A stretch of 64,000 nucleotides of DNA from Pseudomonas sp. P5_109 (GCF_034009455.1 NZ_CP125380.1:6801001-6865000), one strand, 5' to 3'; positions 45,156 to 54,551 are shown, numbered from the stretch's first letter. Numbers and translations: made by a program. Notes: generated by a model not told the origin, from the letters alone.

Positions 45156-45917
45156 TTACTTATCGTCAGTTTTGCCCGGAACATTAGCGGTTTCGCCACT
45201 GGTTCCTTCAACTTCTTCCTTCATGCGCTTGAGACCCAGGTGCCGCACGTCCGTGCCGCGTACCAGATAAATCACCAGCTCCGAAATGTTGCGAGCGTGG
45301 TCGCCGATACGCTCCAGCGAACGCAGTACCCAGATAATGCTCAGAACCCGCGAAATGGAACGCGGATCTTCCATCATGTAGGTGGCCAGCTCACGCAGGG
45401 CGGTCTTGTATTCGCGGTCGATGATCTTGTCGTACTGCGCCACCGACAACGCCAGCTCGGCGTCGAAACGGGCAAAGGCGTCCAGTGCATCGCGGACCAT
45501 GTTGCGCACCTGGTCACCGATATGGCGCACTTCGACGTAACCACGCGGCGCTTCGCCTTCCTCGCACAGCTGGATGGCGCGACGGGCGATCTTGGTCGCT
45601 TCGTCGCCGATGCGCTCCAGATCGATCACCGATTTGGAAATGCTGATGATCAGCCGCAGGTCGGATGCTGCCGGCTGACGACGGGCCAGAATGCGCAGGC
45701 ATTCTTCGTCGATGTTGCGTTCCATCTGGTTGATCTGGTCGTCGATCTCGCGTACCTGCTGGGCCAGGCCGGAGTCGGCCTCGATCAGCGCGGTCACCGC
45801 GTCGTTGACCTGCTTCTCGACCAACCCGCCCATGGCCAGGAGGTGGCTGCGCACTTCCTCGAGCTCAGCGTTGAACTGCGCGGAGATGTGGTGGGTAAGG
45901 CCTTCTTTACTAATCAT
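45156..45917 (-). CDS. phoU: Phosphate signalling protein PhoU
   Basis: The 253-residue all-helical protein has two PhoU repeats with the metal-binding E/DxxxD-type stretches (SISKSVIDLERIGDEATKIA and SIIWVLRSLERIGDHARNIS). It couples the Pst transporter to PhoR and keeps the regulon off when phosphate is plentiful. It is the last gene of pstB-phoU and terminated at 45113-45147. The C-terminal tail is slightly extended and polar (EEVEGTSGETANVPGKTDDK). Confidence 0.96.
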   Translation of the reverse strand: MISKEGLTHHISAQFNAELEEVRSHLLAMGGLVEKQVNDAVTALIEADSGLAQQVREIDDQINQMERNIDEECLRILARRQPAASDLRLIISISKSVIDLERIGDEATKIARRAIQLCEEGEAPRGYVEVRHIGDQVRNMVRDALDAFARFDAELALSVAQYDKIIDREYKTALRELATYMMEDPRSISRVLSIIWVLRSLERIGDHARNISELVIYLVRGTDVRHLGLKRMKEEVEGTSGETANVPGKTDDK

Positions 45918-45988
45918 GTTGGCGTCCTTGGAGCGTCCGGTAAGGTGCGGTGGACCGCAGCGTCAGTTGAGTGAGCAACAACAGCTTC

Positions 45989-46822
45989 CTAGCCGTAGCG
46001 ACCAGTGATGTAGTCTTCGGTCTGCTTCTTCGCCGGATTGGTGAACAGGGTATCGGTGTCGCCGAACTCCACCAGTTTGCCCATGTACATGAACGCCGTG
46101 TAGTCGGAAACCCGCGCGGCTTGTTGCATGTTGTGGGTCACGATGACGATGGTGAACTTCGATTTCAGTTCGTAGATCAACTCTTCGACTTTCAGCGTGG
46201 AGATCGGGTCGAGTGCCGAGCACGGTTCGTCGAGCAGTAGCACTTCCGGCTCGACGGCGATGGTGCGGGCGATCACCAGACGCTGCTGCTGACCACCGGA
46301 CAGGCCCAGTGCCGACTCGTGCAGACGGTCCTTGACCTCGTCCCACAGCGCCGCGCCTTTGAGTGCCCACTCGACAGCTTCGTCGAGGACGCGCTTCTTG
46401 TTGATGCCCTGGATACGCAGACCGTAGACCACGTTTTCGTAGATGGTCTTGGGGAACGGGTTCGGCTTCTGGAAAACCATGCCGACGCGACGACGCAGCT
46501 CGGCCACATCCTCGCCCTTGCGGTAGATGTTGTTGCCGTACAGGTTGATCTCGCCTTCGACACGGCAGCCATCCACCAGGTCGTTCATGCGGTTGAAGGT
46601 ACGCAGCAGCGTCGACTTGCCACAGCCGGACGGGCCGATGAAGGCCGTCACGCGCTGTTTCGGGATGTTCATGCTGACGTCGTACAGCGCTTGTTTTTCG
46701 CCGTAGAACAGGCTCAGGCCCGGCACTTCGATTGCCACGGTTTCCTGCTCGAGGTTCAGGCTCTGTTTGTCGCGACCCAGGGCGGACATGTTGATGCCGT
46801 GGGTATGTGCTTCGTGCTGCAT
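45989..46822 (-). CDS. pstB: Phosphate ABC transporter ATPase PstB
   Basis: The 277-residue ATPase has Walker [10 protein letters not shown], a Q-loop region [20 protein letters not shown], signature [13 protein letters not shown] and Walker [14 protein letters not shown]. It is typical PstB with a 20-residue N-terminal lead ([20 protein letters not shown]). It energises phosphate uptake with PstA, PstC and PstS. A REP doublet separates it from pstA and may partly uncouple expression. Confidence 0.97.
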   Translation of the reverse strand: MQHEAHTHGINMSALGRDKQSLNLEQETVAIEVPGLSLFYGEKQALYDVSMNIPKQRVTAFIGPSGCGKSTLLRTFNRMNDLVDGCRVEGEINLYGNNIYRKGEDVAELRRRVGMVFQKPNPFPKTIYENVVYGLRIQGINKKRVLDEAVEWALKGAALWDEVKDRLHESALGLSGGQQQRLVIARTIAVEPEVLLLDEPCSALDPISTLKVEELIYELKSKFTIVIVTHNMQQAARVSDYTAFMYMGKLVEFGDTDTLFTNPAKKQTEDYITGRYG

Positions 46823-46895
46823 GGGAGGCTCCCTGTGCTAACAAATTCGGTTCGGTTGCCACAGGCCGAGCCTGCGGGTTACACAATTCTTTCCT

Positions 46896-46982
46896 TGTAG
46901 GAGCCGGCTTGCTGGCGATGCAGGCCACTCGGTCCCGCAGGTTCACCGTGGTGATGCCTTCGCCAGCAAGCCGGCTCCTACA
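46896..46982. repeat. REP doublet (GTAGGAGCCGGCTTGCTGGCG family) between pstA and pstB
   Basis: TGTAGGAGCCGGCTTGCTGG and its inverse ending at 46982; the spacer (CACTCGGTCCCGCAGGTTCA...) is nearly the same as in the copy at 51065 between pstS and pstC. Confidence 0.88.
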
Positions 46983-46994
46983 GTTCGGTGTTGA

Positions 46995-48665
46995 TCAGCT
47001 GTCCAGCGCCTTGTACTTCTCGCGCAGGTGGTTACGGATGTACACCGCCGACAGGTTCAATGTCGCGATCACCAGCACCAGCAGCAGCGCCGTGGCGTAC
47101 ACCAGCGGCCGTGCGGCCTCGACGTTCGGGCTCTGGAAGCCGACGTCATAGATGTGGAAGCCCAGGTGCATGATCTTCTGGTCCAGGTGCAGGTACGGGT
47201 AGTTACCGTCCACCGGCAGCGACGGCGCCAGTTTCACCACACCCACCAGCATCAGCGGCGCCACTTCGCCAGCGGCGCGGGCCACGGCGAGGATCATGCC
47301 GGTCATCATCGCCGGGCTGGCCATCGGGATGACGATCTTCCACAAGGTTTCAGCCTTGGTCGCGCCGAGGGCCAACGAACCTTCACGTACGGTGCGCGGG
47401 ATACGCGCCAGGCCTTCTTCGGTAGCCACGATCACCACCGGCACCGCCAGCAGCGCCAGAGTCAGCGAGGCCCAGAGCAGACCGGGTGTACCGAAGGTCG
47501 GTGCGGGCAGCGCTTCCGGGAAGAACAAGCGGTCGACCGAACCACCCAGTACGTAGACGAAGAAGCCCAGGCCGAACACGCCGTAAACAATCGCCGGAAC
47601 GCCCGCCAGGTTGTTCACCGCGATACGGATGATCCGCGTCAGGGTGTTCTGCTTGGCGTATTCACGCAGGTACACCGCTGCCAGCACGCCGAACGGGGTG
47701 ACGATCATCGCCATGATCAGGGTCATCATCACGGTGCCGAAGATCGCCGGGAAAATCCCGCCTTCGGTGTTCGCTTCACGCGGGTCGTCCGACAGGAATT
47801 CCCAGATCTTGCTGAAGTAGAAACCGACTTTGGTGAAAGTGCTCATCGCGTTCGGCTGGTAGGCGTGAACCACTTTGCCCAGACCGATTTCAATCTCTTT
47901 GCCGTTGGCGTCGCGGGCAGTCAGCGCATCGCGATTGAACTGCGCATGCAGATCGCTCAGACGCGCTTCGACGTCCTGATAACGGGCATTGAGTTCGGCG
48001 CGCTCGGACTCCATGTCCGCTTGTGCGGTGGCGTCGAGCTTGCCTTCCAGTTCCAGTTTGCGACCGTGCAGGCGGATGCGTTCCAGACCGGCGTTGATCG
48101 CACCGATGTCAGTCTTTTCCAGCGACTTGAGCTGGGCGGCGAGCCCGCTCACACGGTTGATCCGCGCTTGTAGCTCAGGCCAGGCAGCCTCGCCCTCGGC
48201 GATGACCTTGCCGTCCTGTTTGACGTTGACCAGGTAGCCGTAGAAGTTGCCCCACTCGCGACGCTCGATGGCCATCAGCTCCGGCGGCGTGGTCTGGTTG
48301 GTCAGCCACTCGCCGACGATCCAGGTGAAGTCGTTACCGTTCAGGTCACGGTTGCCGACCTTGATCAGCTCGCGGGTCATGAACTCCGGACCCTGCTCAG
48401 GTACCGGCAAGCCGGCACTCTTCAAGCGTGCACGGGGTACTTCTTCTTTCTGTACCACTTCGCCGATGACCAGGTGATTGGCCTGGCCCGGCACGTCGTA
48501 GCTGGCGTGGATCAGATCCGCCGGCCAGAAGTGACCCAGGCCGCGCACGGCAATCACTGCCAGCAGGCCAATGGTCATGATGACCGCGATGGACACCGCG
48601 CCACCGCTGATCCAGACGCCGGGGGCGCCGCTCTTGAACCATCCTTTCAGGGAGTTCTGTTTCAC
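46995..48665 (-). CDS. pstA: Phosphate ABC transporter permease PstA (long form)
   Basis: The 556-residue permease starts at a GTG with AAAGGTAGAAG upstream. The first membrane helix (WISGGAVSIAVIMTIGLLAV) is followed by a large periplasmic insertion of about 270 residues, partly coiled-coil (VSGLAAQLKSLEKTDIGAIN, ARLSDLHAQFNRDALTARDA; DUF3333-like). The standard permease follows, with the EAA loop SLALGATKAETLWKIVIPMA. E. coli PstA lacks the insert (about 296 residues); long forms are normal in pseudomonads. pstC lies 15 bases upstream. Confidence 0.95.
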   Translation of the reverse strand: MKQNSLKGWFKSGAPGVWISGGAVSIAVIMTIGLLAVIAVRGLGHFWPADLIHASYDVPGQANHLVIGEVVQKEEVPRARLKSAGLPVPEQGPEFMTRELIKVGNRDLNGNDFTWIVGEWLTNQTTPPELMAIERREWGNFYGYLVNVKQDGKVIAEGEAAWPELQARINRVSGLAAQLKSLEKTDIGAINAGLERIRLHGRKLELEGKLDATAQADMESERAELNARYQDVEARLSDLHAQFNRDALTARDANGKEIEIGLGKVVHAYQPNAMSTFTKVGFYFSKIWEFLSDDPREANTEGGIFPAIFGTVMMTLIMAMIVTPFGVLAAVYLREYAKQNTLTRIIRIAVNNLAGVPAIVYGVFGLGFFVYVLGGSVDRLFFPEALPAPTFGTPGLLWASLTLALLAVPVVIVATEEGLARIPRTVREGSLALGATKAETLWKIVIPMASPAMMTGMILAVARAAGEVAPLMLVGVVKLAPSLPVDGNYPYLHLDQKIMHLGFHIYDVGFQSPNVEAARPLVYATALLLVLVIATLNLSAVYIRNHLREKYKALDS

Positions 48666-48680
48666 AGACTTCTACCTTTC

Positions 48681-50963
48681 TTAAAGCGACGAGTATTTCT
48701 TGCGCAGACGCTGACGAATCAGTTCCGCGAGGGTGTTCATGACGAAGGTGAACAGCAGCAGCACCAGCGCCGAGAGGAACAGCACGCGGTAGTGGCTGCC
48801 GCCGACTTCCGACTCCGGCATTTCCACCGCGACGTTGGCGGCCAAGGTGCGCAGGCCTTCGAACAGGTTCATTTCCATGACCGGGGTGTTACCGGTGGCC
48901 ATCAACACGATCATGGTTTCACCGACCGCACGGCCCATGCCGATCATCAGCGCCGAGAAGATACCCGGGCTGGCGGTGAGGATCACCACGCGGGTCATGG
49001 TCTGCCACGGCGTGGCACCGAGGGCCAGGGAGCCCAGGGTCAGGCCGCGTGGCACGCTGAACACGGCGTCTTCGGCGATGGAGTAGATGTTCGGGATGAC
49101 CGCGAAGCCCATGGCCAAACCCACTACCAATGCGTTGCGCTGGTCGTAGGTGATGCCCAGGTCGTGGGAGATCCACATGCGCATGTCGCCGCCGAAGAAC
49201 CAGTTCTCCATGAACGGACTCATGTACAGCGACAGCCAGCCCACGAACAGGATCACCGGAATCAGCAGCGCACTTTCCCAGCCATCCGGCACTCGCAGGC
49301 GGATCGATTCAGGCAGGCGACTGAAGGCGAAACCCGCCACCAGAATGCCGATCGGCAGCAGCATCAACAGGCTGAAGATGCCCGGCAAATGCCCTTCCAC
49401 ATACGGCGCAAGGAACAGACCGGCGAAGAAGCCGAGGATCACCGTTGGCATCGCTTCCATCAACTCGATCACCGGCTTGACCTTGCGGCGCATGCCCGGG
49501 GCCATGAAGTACGCGGTGTAGATCGCCGCGGCAACGGCCAGTGGAGCGGCCAGCAGCATGGCGTAGAACGCGGCTTTCAGGGTACCGAAGGTCAGCGGCG
49601 ACAGGCTCAGCTTGGGTTCGAAGTCGGTGTTGGCGGCGGTCGATTGCCAGACGTATTTAGGCTCGTCGTAGTTCTCGTACCAGACCTTGCTCCACAGCGC
49701 GCTCCACGAAACTTCCGGGTGCGGGTTGTCGAGCAGCAGCGGGTGCAGCTTGCCGCCGGCTTCCACGATCACGCGGTTGGCGCGAGGCGACAGACCGAAA
49801 ACGCCTTGGCCTTCAGCAACCGGCTCCACCAGCAAGGTGCGGTGGGCAGTGCTGTGGAACACGCCAAGCTTGCCGGAAGCGTCCAGGGCCACGAAGCCCT
49901 TGCGGCGTTCTTCGGCAGTGATTTCAACGATCGGCGTGGTGCCCATCTGGAAGGTGCGGATCTGCTTCAGGCGTTGCTCGCCATCGGGGTCGCGAGCCAT
50001 GAACCACTGGGCCAGACCACCTTTGGAGTCGCCGATGATCAGCGAGATACCGCCCACCAGTTGGGTGCTGGCGGTGACTTGCGCTTCACCGTCTTCAAGC
50101 AATTTGTAGCGACCGTTGAGGCTCTTGTCGCGCAGGCTGAACACGTCCGCCTGGGCACGCCCGTTGACCACATACAGCCACTGCTGGCGCGGGTCGACGA
50201 AGATGTTCTTCACCGGCTCGGTCATTTGCGGCAGGTCGATGCGTTTCTGCTCATTGGTGACTTCGCCGGTCATCATGTTCTCTTCGCTGGTCAGCGACAG
50301 AACATTGAGTTGCGAACCGGTGGAGCCGACCAGCATCAAGGTCGAATCGTTGGCGTTGAGGCTGACGTGCTCCAGCGCACCACCGGCTTCGTTCACCGCT
50401 ATTGGCGCTTCGCCGTACGGGTACTCGACGGCCGGGGTGATGGTTTTCTTGCCTTCCGGGTAGCTGACTTTATAGGTGTGACGGAACACCAGCGCCTGAC
50501 CGTTGGACAGGCCCACGGCCACCAGCGGGTGACCTGGCTGGTCTTCGCCGATGGAAGTGACGGTGGTGCCGGCCGGAACAGGCAAATCGACGCGCTTGAG
50601 TTCGGCGCCACTGTCGATATCGAAGAACAGGGCCTGGCCCTTGTCGGAAACCCGCATCGCCACCTGGTTTTGCTCTTCCAGGGAGATCATCAGCGGCTTG
50701 CCGGAATCCTGCATCCAGGCTGGAGTGATCGCATCTTTCGCAGTCAGGCTGGCACCCTGGAACAACGGCGCAACCACGTAGGCGAGGAAGAAAAAGATCA
50801 GTGTGATGGCTGCCAGCACCGCCAGGCCGCCGATGAGGACGTACCAGCGGGTGAAGCGATCCTTGAGCGCGCGAATGCGACGCTTGCGTTGTAGCTCAGG
50901 CGTATTGAAGTCAATTCGCTTGGGGGGATTAGTAGTCATTGTGGAATTGGCCAGATCATTCAT
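48681..50963 (-). CDS. pstC: Phosphate ABC transporter permease PstC (long form)
   Basis: This is a permease of about 760 residues. The first membrane helix (YVLIGGLAVLAAITLIFFFL) is followed by a periplasmic insertion of about 350 residues rich in beta strands with repeated DSG/GST turns, perhaps propeller-like. The permease core carries the EAA loop GSLALGATPWQTMTRVVILT. Starts at GTG 50969, ATG 50963 and ATG 50939 are in frame; 50963 has AGGG upstream, but a perfect Pho box lies only 23 bases before it, so 50939 (MTTNPPKRIDF) is a real alternative. E. coli PstC is under half this length. Confidence 0.93.
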   Translation of the reverse strand: MNDLANSTMTTNPPKRIDFNTPELQRKRRIRALKDRFTRWYVLIGGLAVLAAITLIFFFLAYVVAPLFQGASLTAKDAITPAWMQDSGKPLMISLEEQNQVAMRVSDKGQALFFDIDSGAELKRVDLPVPAGTTVTSIGEDQPGHPLVAVGLSNGQALVFRHTYKVSYPEGKKTITPAVEYPYGEAPIAVNEAGGALEHVSLNANDSTLMLVGSTGSQLNVLSLTSEENMMTGEVTNEQKRIDLPQMTEPVKNIFVDPRQQWLYVVNGRAQADVFSLRDKSLNGRYKLLEDGEAQVTASTQLVGGISLIIGDSKGGLAQWFMARDPDGEQRLKQIRTFQMGTTPIVEITAEERRKGFVALDASGKLGVFHSTAHRTLLVEPVAEGQGVFGLSPRANRVIVEAGGKLHPLLLDNPHPEVSWSALWSKVWYENYDEPKYVWQSTAANTDFEPKLSLSPLTFGTLKAAFYAMLLAAPLAVAAAIYTAYFMAPGMRRKVKPVIELMEAMPTVILGFFAGLFLAPYVEGHLPGIFSLLMLLPIGILVAGFAFSRLPESIRLRVPDGWESALLIPVILFVGWLSLYMSPFMENWFFGGDMRMWISHDLGITYDQRNALVVGLAMGFAVIPNIYSIAEDAVFSVPRGLTLGSLALGATPWQTMTRVVILTASPGIFSALMIGMGRAVGETMIVLMATGNTPVMEMNLFEGLRTLAANVAVEMPESEVGGSHYRVLFLSALVLLLFTFVMNTLAELIRQRLRKKYSSL

Positions 50964-50985
50964 TCGCACACCCTAGCGATCCTGT

Positions 50986-51003
50986 ATGACAGAAAGATGA
51001 CAG
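50986..51003 (-). promoter_or_regulatory. Perfect Pho box upstream of pstC
   Basis: On the minus strand CTGTCATCTTTCTGTCAT: two perfect CTGTCAT repeats on an 11-base period. A -10-like TAGGGT follows about 10 bases downstream. It gives pstCAB-phoU its own PhoB-dependent promoter. Confidence 0.93.
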
Positions 51004-51064
51004 TGCAGTGACGCAACAAATCCGCCGCCCGGTGGAACCGGCAGCGGAGCGAAAATTTGGGGGG

Positions 51065-51151
51065 CGTAGGAGCCGGCTTGCTGGCGATTCTGTCGACTCG
51101 GTCCGACAGGTTCACCGCGGTGATGCCATCGCCGGCAAGCCGGCTCCTACA
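51065..51151. repeat. REP doublet (GTAGGAGCCGGCTTGCTGGCG family) between pstS and pstC
   Basis: It is a near copy of the doublet at 46896, including the spacer. It lies after the pstS stop (minus strand) and before the pstC Pho box, so it may also end the pstS mRNA. Confidence 0.88.
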
Positions 51152-51180
51152 GAGTCCGGGATTAACCCGGACTCAATTTG

Positions 51181-52182
51181 TTACTTTTTTGCGACTTCAG
51201 CGCCGCCTTCCGCCAGACCCAGGTCAGCCAGTGCTTTTGCTGCAACCTTGGCTGGCAGTGGGATGTAACCGTCTTTCACTACAACTTCCTGACCCTGTTT
51301 CGACAGAACCAGCTTCACGAACTCGGCTTCCAGCGGGGCCAGAGGCTTGTTCGGGGCTTTGTTGACGTAAACGTAGAGGAAACGGGACAGCGGGTACTTG
51401 CCGTTCAGGGCGTTTTCTTCGGTGTCTTCGATGAACTCGGTGCTGCCTTTCTTCGACAGAGCAACGGTTTTCACGCTAGCGGTCTTGTAGCCGATGCCCG
51501 AGTAACCGATACCGTTCAGCGAGGAGCTGATCGACTGCACGACCGAAGCCGAACCTGGTTGTTCGTTGACGTTTGGCTTGTAGTCGCCTTTGCACAGGGC
51601 TTCTTCCTTGAAGTAGCCGTAGGTGCCGGATACCGAGTTACGACCGAACAGTTGCACCGGCTTGTTGGCCAGGTCACCGGTCACGCCCAGGTCACCCCAG
51701 GTTTTGACTTCGGTTTTAGCGCCGCACAGACGAGTGGACGAGAAGATCGCGTCGACCTGTTCCATGGTCAGGTGCTGGATCGGGTTGTCCTTGTGTACGA
51801 ATACGGCCAGGGCGTCCACGGCAACCGGGATAGCGGTTGGCTTGTATCCGTACTTCTGCTCGAAGGCAGCCAGTTCGGTGTCCTTCATCTTGCGGCTCAT
51901 CGGGCCCAGGTTGGAGGTGCCTTCAGTCAGCGCAGGTGGCGCGGTGGCGGAGCCAGCGGCCTGAATCTGGATGTTTACGTTCGGGTATTCTTTCTTGTAA
52001 TTCTCGGCCCAGAGGGTCATGAGGTTGGCCAGGGTGTCGGAACCAACGCTGGACAGGTTGCCCGACACACCAGTGGTCTTGGTGTAGCTCGGGATAGCAG
52101 GGTCAACAGCGGCAACCGCGTTGGCAGTCGCAACGCCAGCAGCGACAAAAGTCATTGCCGCCATCAAACGCTTCAGTTTCAT
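51181..52182 (-). CDS. pstS: Periplasmic phosphate-binding protein PstS
   Basis: The 333-residue protein has a signal peptide ([20 protein letters not shown], cleavage near ANA). Phosphate-site segments are [53 protein letters not shown] and [18 protein letters not shown]. Of the two large Pseudomonas groups it is of the pstS type with two cysteines. It has its own Pho box and is probably the most strongly induced gene of the operon. Confidence 0.97.
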   Translation of the reverse strand: MKLKRLMAAMTFVAAGVATANAVAAVDPAIPSYTKTTGVSGNLSSVGSDTLANLMTLWAENYKKEYPNVNIQIQAAGSATAPPALTEGTSNLGPMSRKMKDTELAAFEQKYGYKPTAIPVAVDALAVFVHKDNPIQHLTMEQVDAIFSSTRLCGAKTEVKTWGDLGVTGDLANKPVQLFGRNSVSGTYGYFKEEALCKGDYKPNVNEQPGSASVVQSISSSLNGIGYSGIGYKTASVKTVALSKKGSTEFIEDTEENALNGKYPLSRFLYVYVNKAPNKPLAPLEAEFVKLVLSKQGQEVVVKDGYIPLPAKVAAKALADLGLAEGGAEVAKK

Positions 52183-52259
52183 GCCTTACTCCTAGCAGAT
52201 AGGGTGTGTTATTCGGGGCCAAGTATCAGCAGGCCGTGTGAACACTCTATGGCTGAAAT

Positions 52260-52277
52260 ATGACAATTGGATGAAAG
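52260..52277 (-). promoter_or_regulatory. Pho box upstream of pstS
   Basis: Minus strand CTTTCAT CCAA TTGTCAT: 12 of 14 consensus positions on the 11-base period, ending 78 bases before the pstS start. Confidence 0.8.
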
Positions 52278-52317
52278 GCCAGTATTCGCGTTCTACAAGA
52301 TGTTTCGCGGCGCGTCC

Positions 52318-52386
52318 TTCGCGAGCAAGCCCGCTCCCACACTCAAGCTGGATTGCGGTCGAATGTGGGAGCGGGCTTGCTCGCGA
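52318..52386. repeat. REP doublet (GTGGGAGCGGGCTTGCTCGC family)
   Basis: A compact inverted pair between the pstS Pho box and the MFS gene's 3' end, in the same arrangement as at 43994. Confidence 0.88.
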
Positions 52387-52416
52387 TAGCGTCAGTACGA
52401 TCGACTCAGGACTCGA

Positions 52417-53715
52417 TCAACGGCCCTTCTTCCAGAGATAAGCCCCCACCAGAATCCCGACTCCACACAGCACCGCCACATAATAGGCAGGCCCCATCGG
52501 ACTTTCCTTGAGCAACAGGCTGACGATCATCGGCGTCAGGCCGCCGAAAATCGCGTAGGCGACGTTGTAGGAGAACGACAGCCCGCTGAAACGCACCACC
52601 GGCGGGAAAGCCTTGACCATCACATAGGGCACCGCGCCGATGGTGCCGACCAGCAGACCGGTCAGGGCATACATCGGGAACAGCCAGTCAGGATGGTCAG
52701 CCAGGCTGTGATAGAAGGTCCAGGAACTGGCCAGCAACGCGGTACAGCCGATCACGAAGACGCGTCCCGCACCGAAGCGATCGGCCAGTGCGCCGGCAAT
52801 GATGCAACCAAAACTCAGGAATACAATCGCCACGCTGTTCGCCTGCAGGGCCGTGGTTGGCGAAAAGTGATAGACCGTCTGCAACACGGTCGGGGTCATC
52901 AGGATCAGCACCACGATGGCGGCCGACAGAAGCCAGGTCAGCAGCATCGAAATGGCGATGGCACCACGATGGTCACGCAGTACCGCGCGCAGCGGCACTT
53001 CTTCGGCCAGGGCCTTGCGCTGTTGCAGTTCGGCGAACACAGGGGTTTCGTGCAGCCAGCGACGCAAGTACACCGAGAACAGACCGAATACGCCACCCAG
53101 CAGGAACGGAATCCGCCAGGCGTAATCCGCTACTTCCACCGGGGTATAGAGGCTGTTGATCGCCGTGGCGACCAGAGAGCCGAGCAAGATACCCGCCGTC
53201 AGACCGCTGGTCAGGGTGCCGCAGGCGTAGCCGACATGCCGCTGCGGCACGTGTTCGGAAACAAAGACCCACGCCCCCGGCACTTCACCCCCAATGGCGG
53301 CGCCCTGGATCACCCGCATCAACAGCAACAGGATGGGGGCCCACATGCCGATCTGCGCATAAGTCGGCAGCAAGCCCATGATCAGGGTCGGCACCGCCAT
53401 CATGAAAATGCTCAGGGTGAACATTTTCTTGCGGCCCAGCAGGTCGCCGAAGTGCGCCATTACGATGCCCCCCAGCGGCCGCGCCAGGTAGCCGGCAGCG
53501 AAGATGCCGAATGTCTGCATCAGGCGTAGCCACTCGGGCATGTCCGCCGGGAAGAACAGCTTGCCCACCACCGTGGCGAAGAACACGAAGATAATGAAGT
53601 CGTAGAACTCCAGCGCGCCGCCCAGGGCAGACAGCGAAAGAGTCTTGTAGTCGTTGCGGGTCAGCGGACGTGCGGGTTGGTCTGGCTGCGCGATGCTCGA
53701 GGGCGCTGTGGTCAT
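52417..53715 (-). CDS. MFS transporter, metabolite:H+ symporter (MHS) type
   Basis: The 432-residue protein has 12 membrane helices and strong MHS features: LGGALEFYDFIIFVFFATVV in helix 1, GRKKMF in the first cytoplasmic loop, RVIQGAAIGGEVPGAWVFVS, and SEHVPQRHVGYACG. The group imports organic acids and related compounds (citrate, ketoglutarate, proline/betaine, shikimate) with protons. The start at 53715 (MTTAPSSIAQPDQPARPLTR) is chosen; the frame is open upstream. The substrate is unknown. Confidence 0.88.
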   Translation of the reverse strand: MTTAPSSIAQPDQPARPLTRNDYKTLSLSALGGALEFYDFIIFVFFATVVGKLFFPADMPEWLRLMQTFGIFAAGYLARPLGGIVMAHFGDLLGRKKMFTLSIFMMAVPTLIMGLLPTYAQIGMWAPILLLLMRVIQGAAIGGEVPGAWVFVSEHVPQRHVGYACGTLTSGLTAGILLGSLVATAINSLYTPVEVADYAWRIPFLLGGVFGLFSVYLRRWLHETPVFAELQQRKALAEEVPLRAVLRDHRGAIAISMLLTWLLSAAIVVLILMTPTVLQTVYHFSPTTALQANSVAIVFLSFGCIIAGALADRFGAGRVFVIGCTALLASSWTFYHSLADHPDWLFPMYALTGLLVGTIGAVPYVMVKAFPPVVRFSGLSFSYNVAYAIFGGLTPMIVSLLLKESPMGPAYYVAVLCGVGILVGAYLWKKGR

Positions 53716-54078
53716 GGCAAGGGCTTCTCTTATAGTCGGATCTGCAACCTCAACAACGCTGGCGGAGGTTTGGGCAGGTCCGGCACGATAGCAAATTGTT
53801 CGAAAAAGCACATAGAGGTGCGTTTTTGACGGTCAAAATGAGAACCGGACGGTCGTCGCGGAGTCTACCGACCGATATACTCAAACCTTGCTCCGGTTTT
53901 TGAGGGGTTGCTGTGCGAAAGCGCCTGTCAGGTTCATAGGCGATTTCGCAGAGTTTCCCTTTAGGCGCCTGATGGAAAACGTGACGAACGTAGTATGTTC
54001 GGTGCTGAATCGTTTTTCCCGAAGACGGCTACCACCAGCAATACCAACGAAGAGTCACGGGTCAGAGGCACCCCCGGC
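53716..54078. other. Divergent intergenic region with an operator-like palindrome
   Basis: About 360 bases without a credible gene separate the MFS and thioesterase starts. TTTTGACGGTCAAAA at 53824-53838 is a perfect 15-base palindrome (7+1+7) and lies about 110 bases from the MFS start. It also contains a TTGACG -35-like hexamer. The part 53995-54078 is open in the thioesterase frame, but family members start at 54079. Confidence 0.45.
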
Positions 54079-54483
54079 ATGATAGAGCTCGAACAAGAAG
54101 ATCCGATCCCGCAAGGCGACCTGGCCCTGCAAATCACCGCGCTCCCTCGCGAAACCAACGGCTTTGGCGATATTTTCGGCGGCTGGCTGGTGGCGCAGAT
54201 GGATTTGGCAGGCACCGCGATGGCCAGCAAGGTCGCCGGTGGGCGTGTTGCCACCGTTGCGATCGACCGCATGGCGTTTCTGGTTCCGGTGGCGGTGGGC
54301 GCTCAGCTTTCCTTTTATACCCAGGCCCTGGAAATCGGCCGCAGCTCGATCAAGATGATGGTCGAGGTCTGGAGCGACGATCCACTGTCCAGCGAGTGGC
54401 GTAAAGTAACCGAAGCGGTCTTTGTGTTCGTTGCCATCGACGGCAGTGGCCGCACCCGCTCGGTTCCGCCCCGGGCTCGATAA
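54079..54483 (+). CDS. Acyl-CoA thioesterase (YciA type)
   Basis: This is a 134-residue hot-dog-fold protein. ETNGFGDIFGGWLVAQMDLA contains the conserved asparagine/aspartate and the helix start; VATVAIDRMAFLVPVAVGAQ and LSFYTQALEIGRSSIKMMVE are typical YciA segments. It hydrolyses acyl-CoA esters in the cytoplasm. The start at 54079 is the usual family start (MIELEQEDPIPQGDLALQIT); an upstream start at 53995 would add 28 residues without family likeness. Confidence 0.9.
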   Translation: MIELEQEDPIPQGDLALQITALPRETNGFGDIFGGWLVAQMDLAGTAMASKVAGGRVATVAIDRMAFLVPVAVGAQLSFYTQALEIGRSSIKMMVEVWSDDPLSSEWRKVTEAVFVFVAIDGSGRTRSVPPRAR

Positions 54484-54551
54484 AGAGCTTTTAAACCTGG
54501 TAGCCGTTTTGTGGTCGATAGTCGTCCACGTTACTGATCGAGAGCTGTCCC

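Noticed and set aside
48474..50894. An 806-codon open frame on the plus strand opposite pstC
   Set aside because: It mirrors the codon bias of pstC in a GC-rich genome; its composition (His/Gln/Arg-rich, low complexity) resembles no protein, and pstC is certain.
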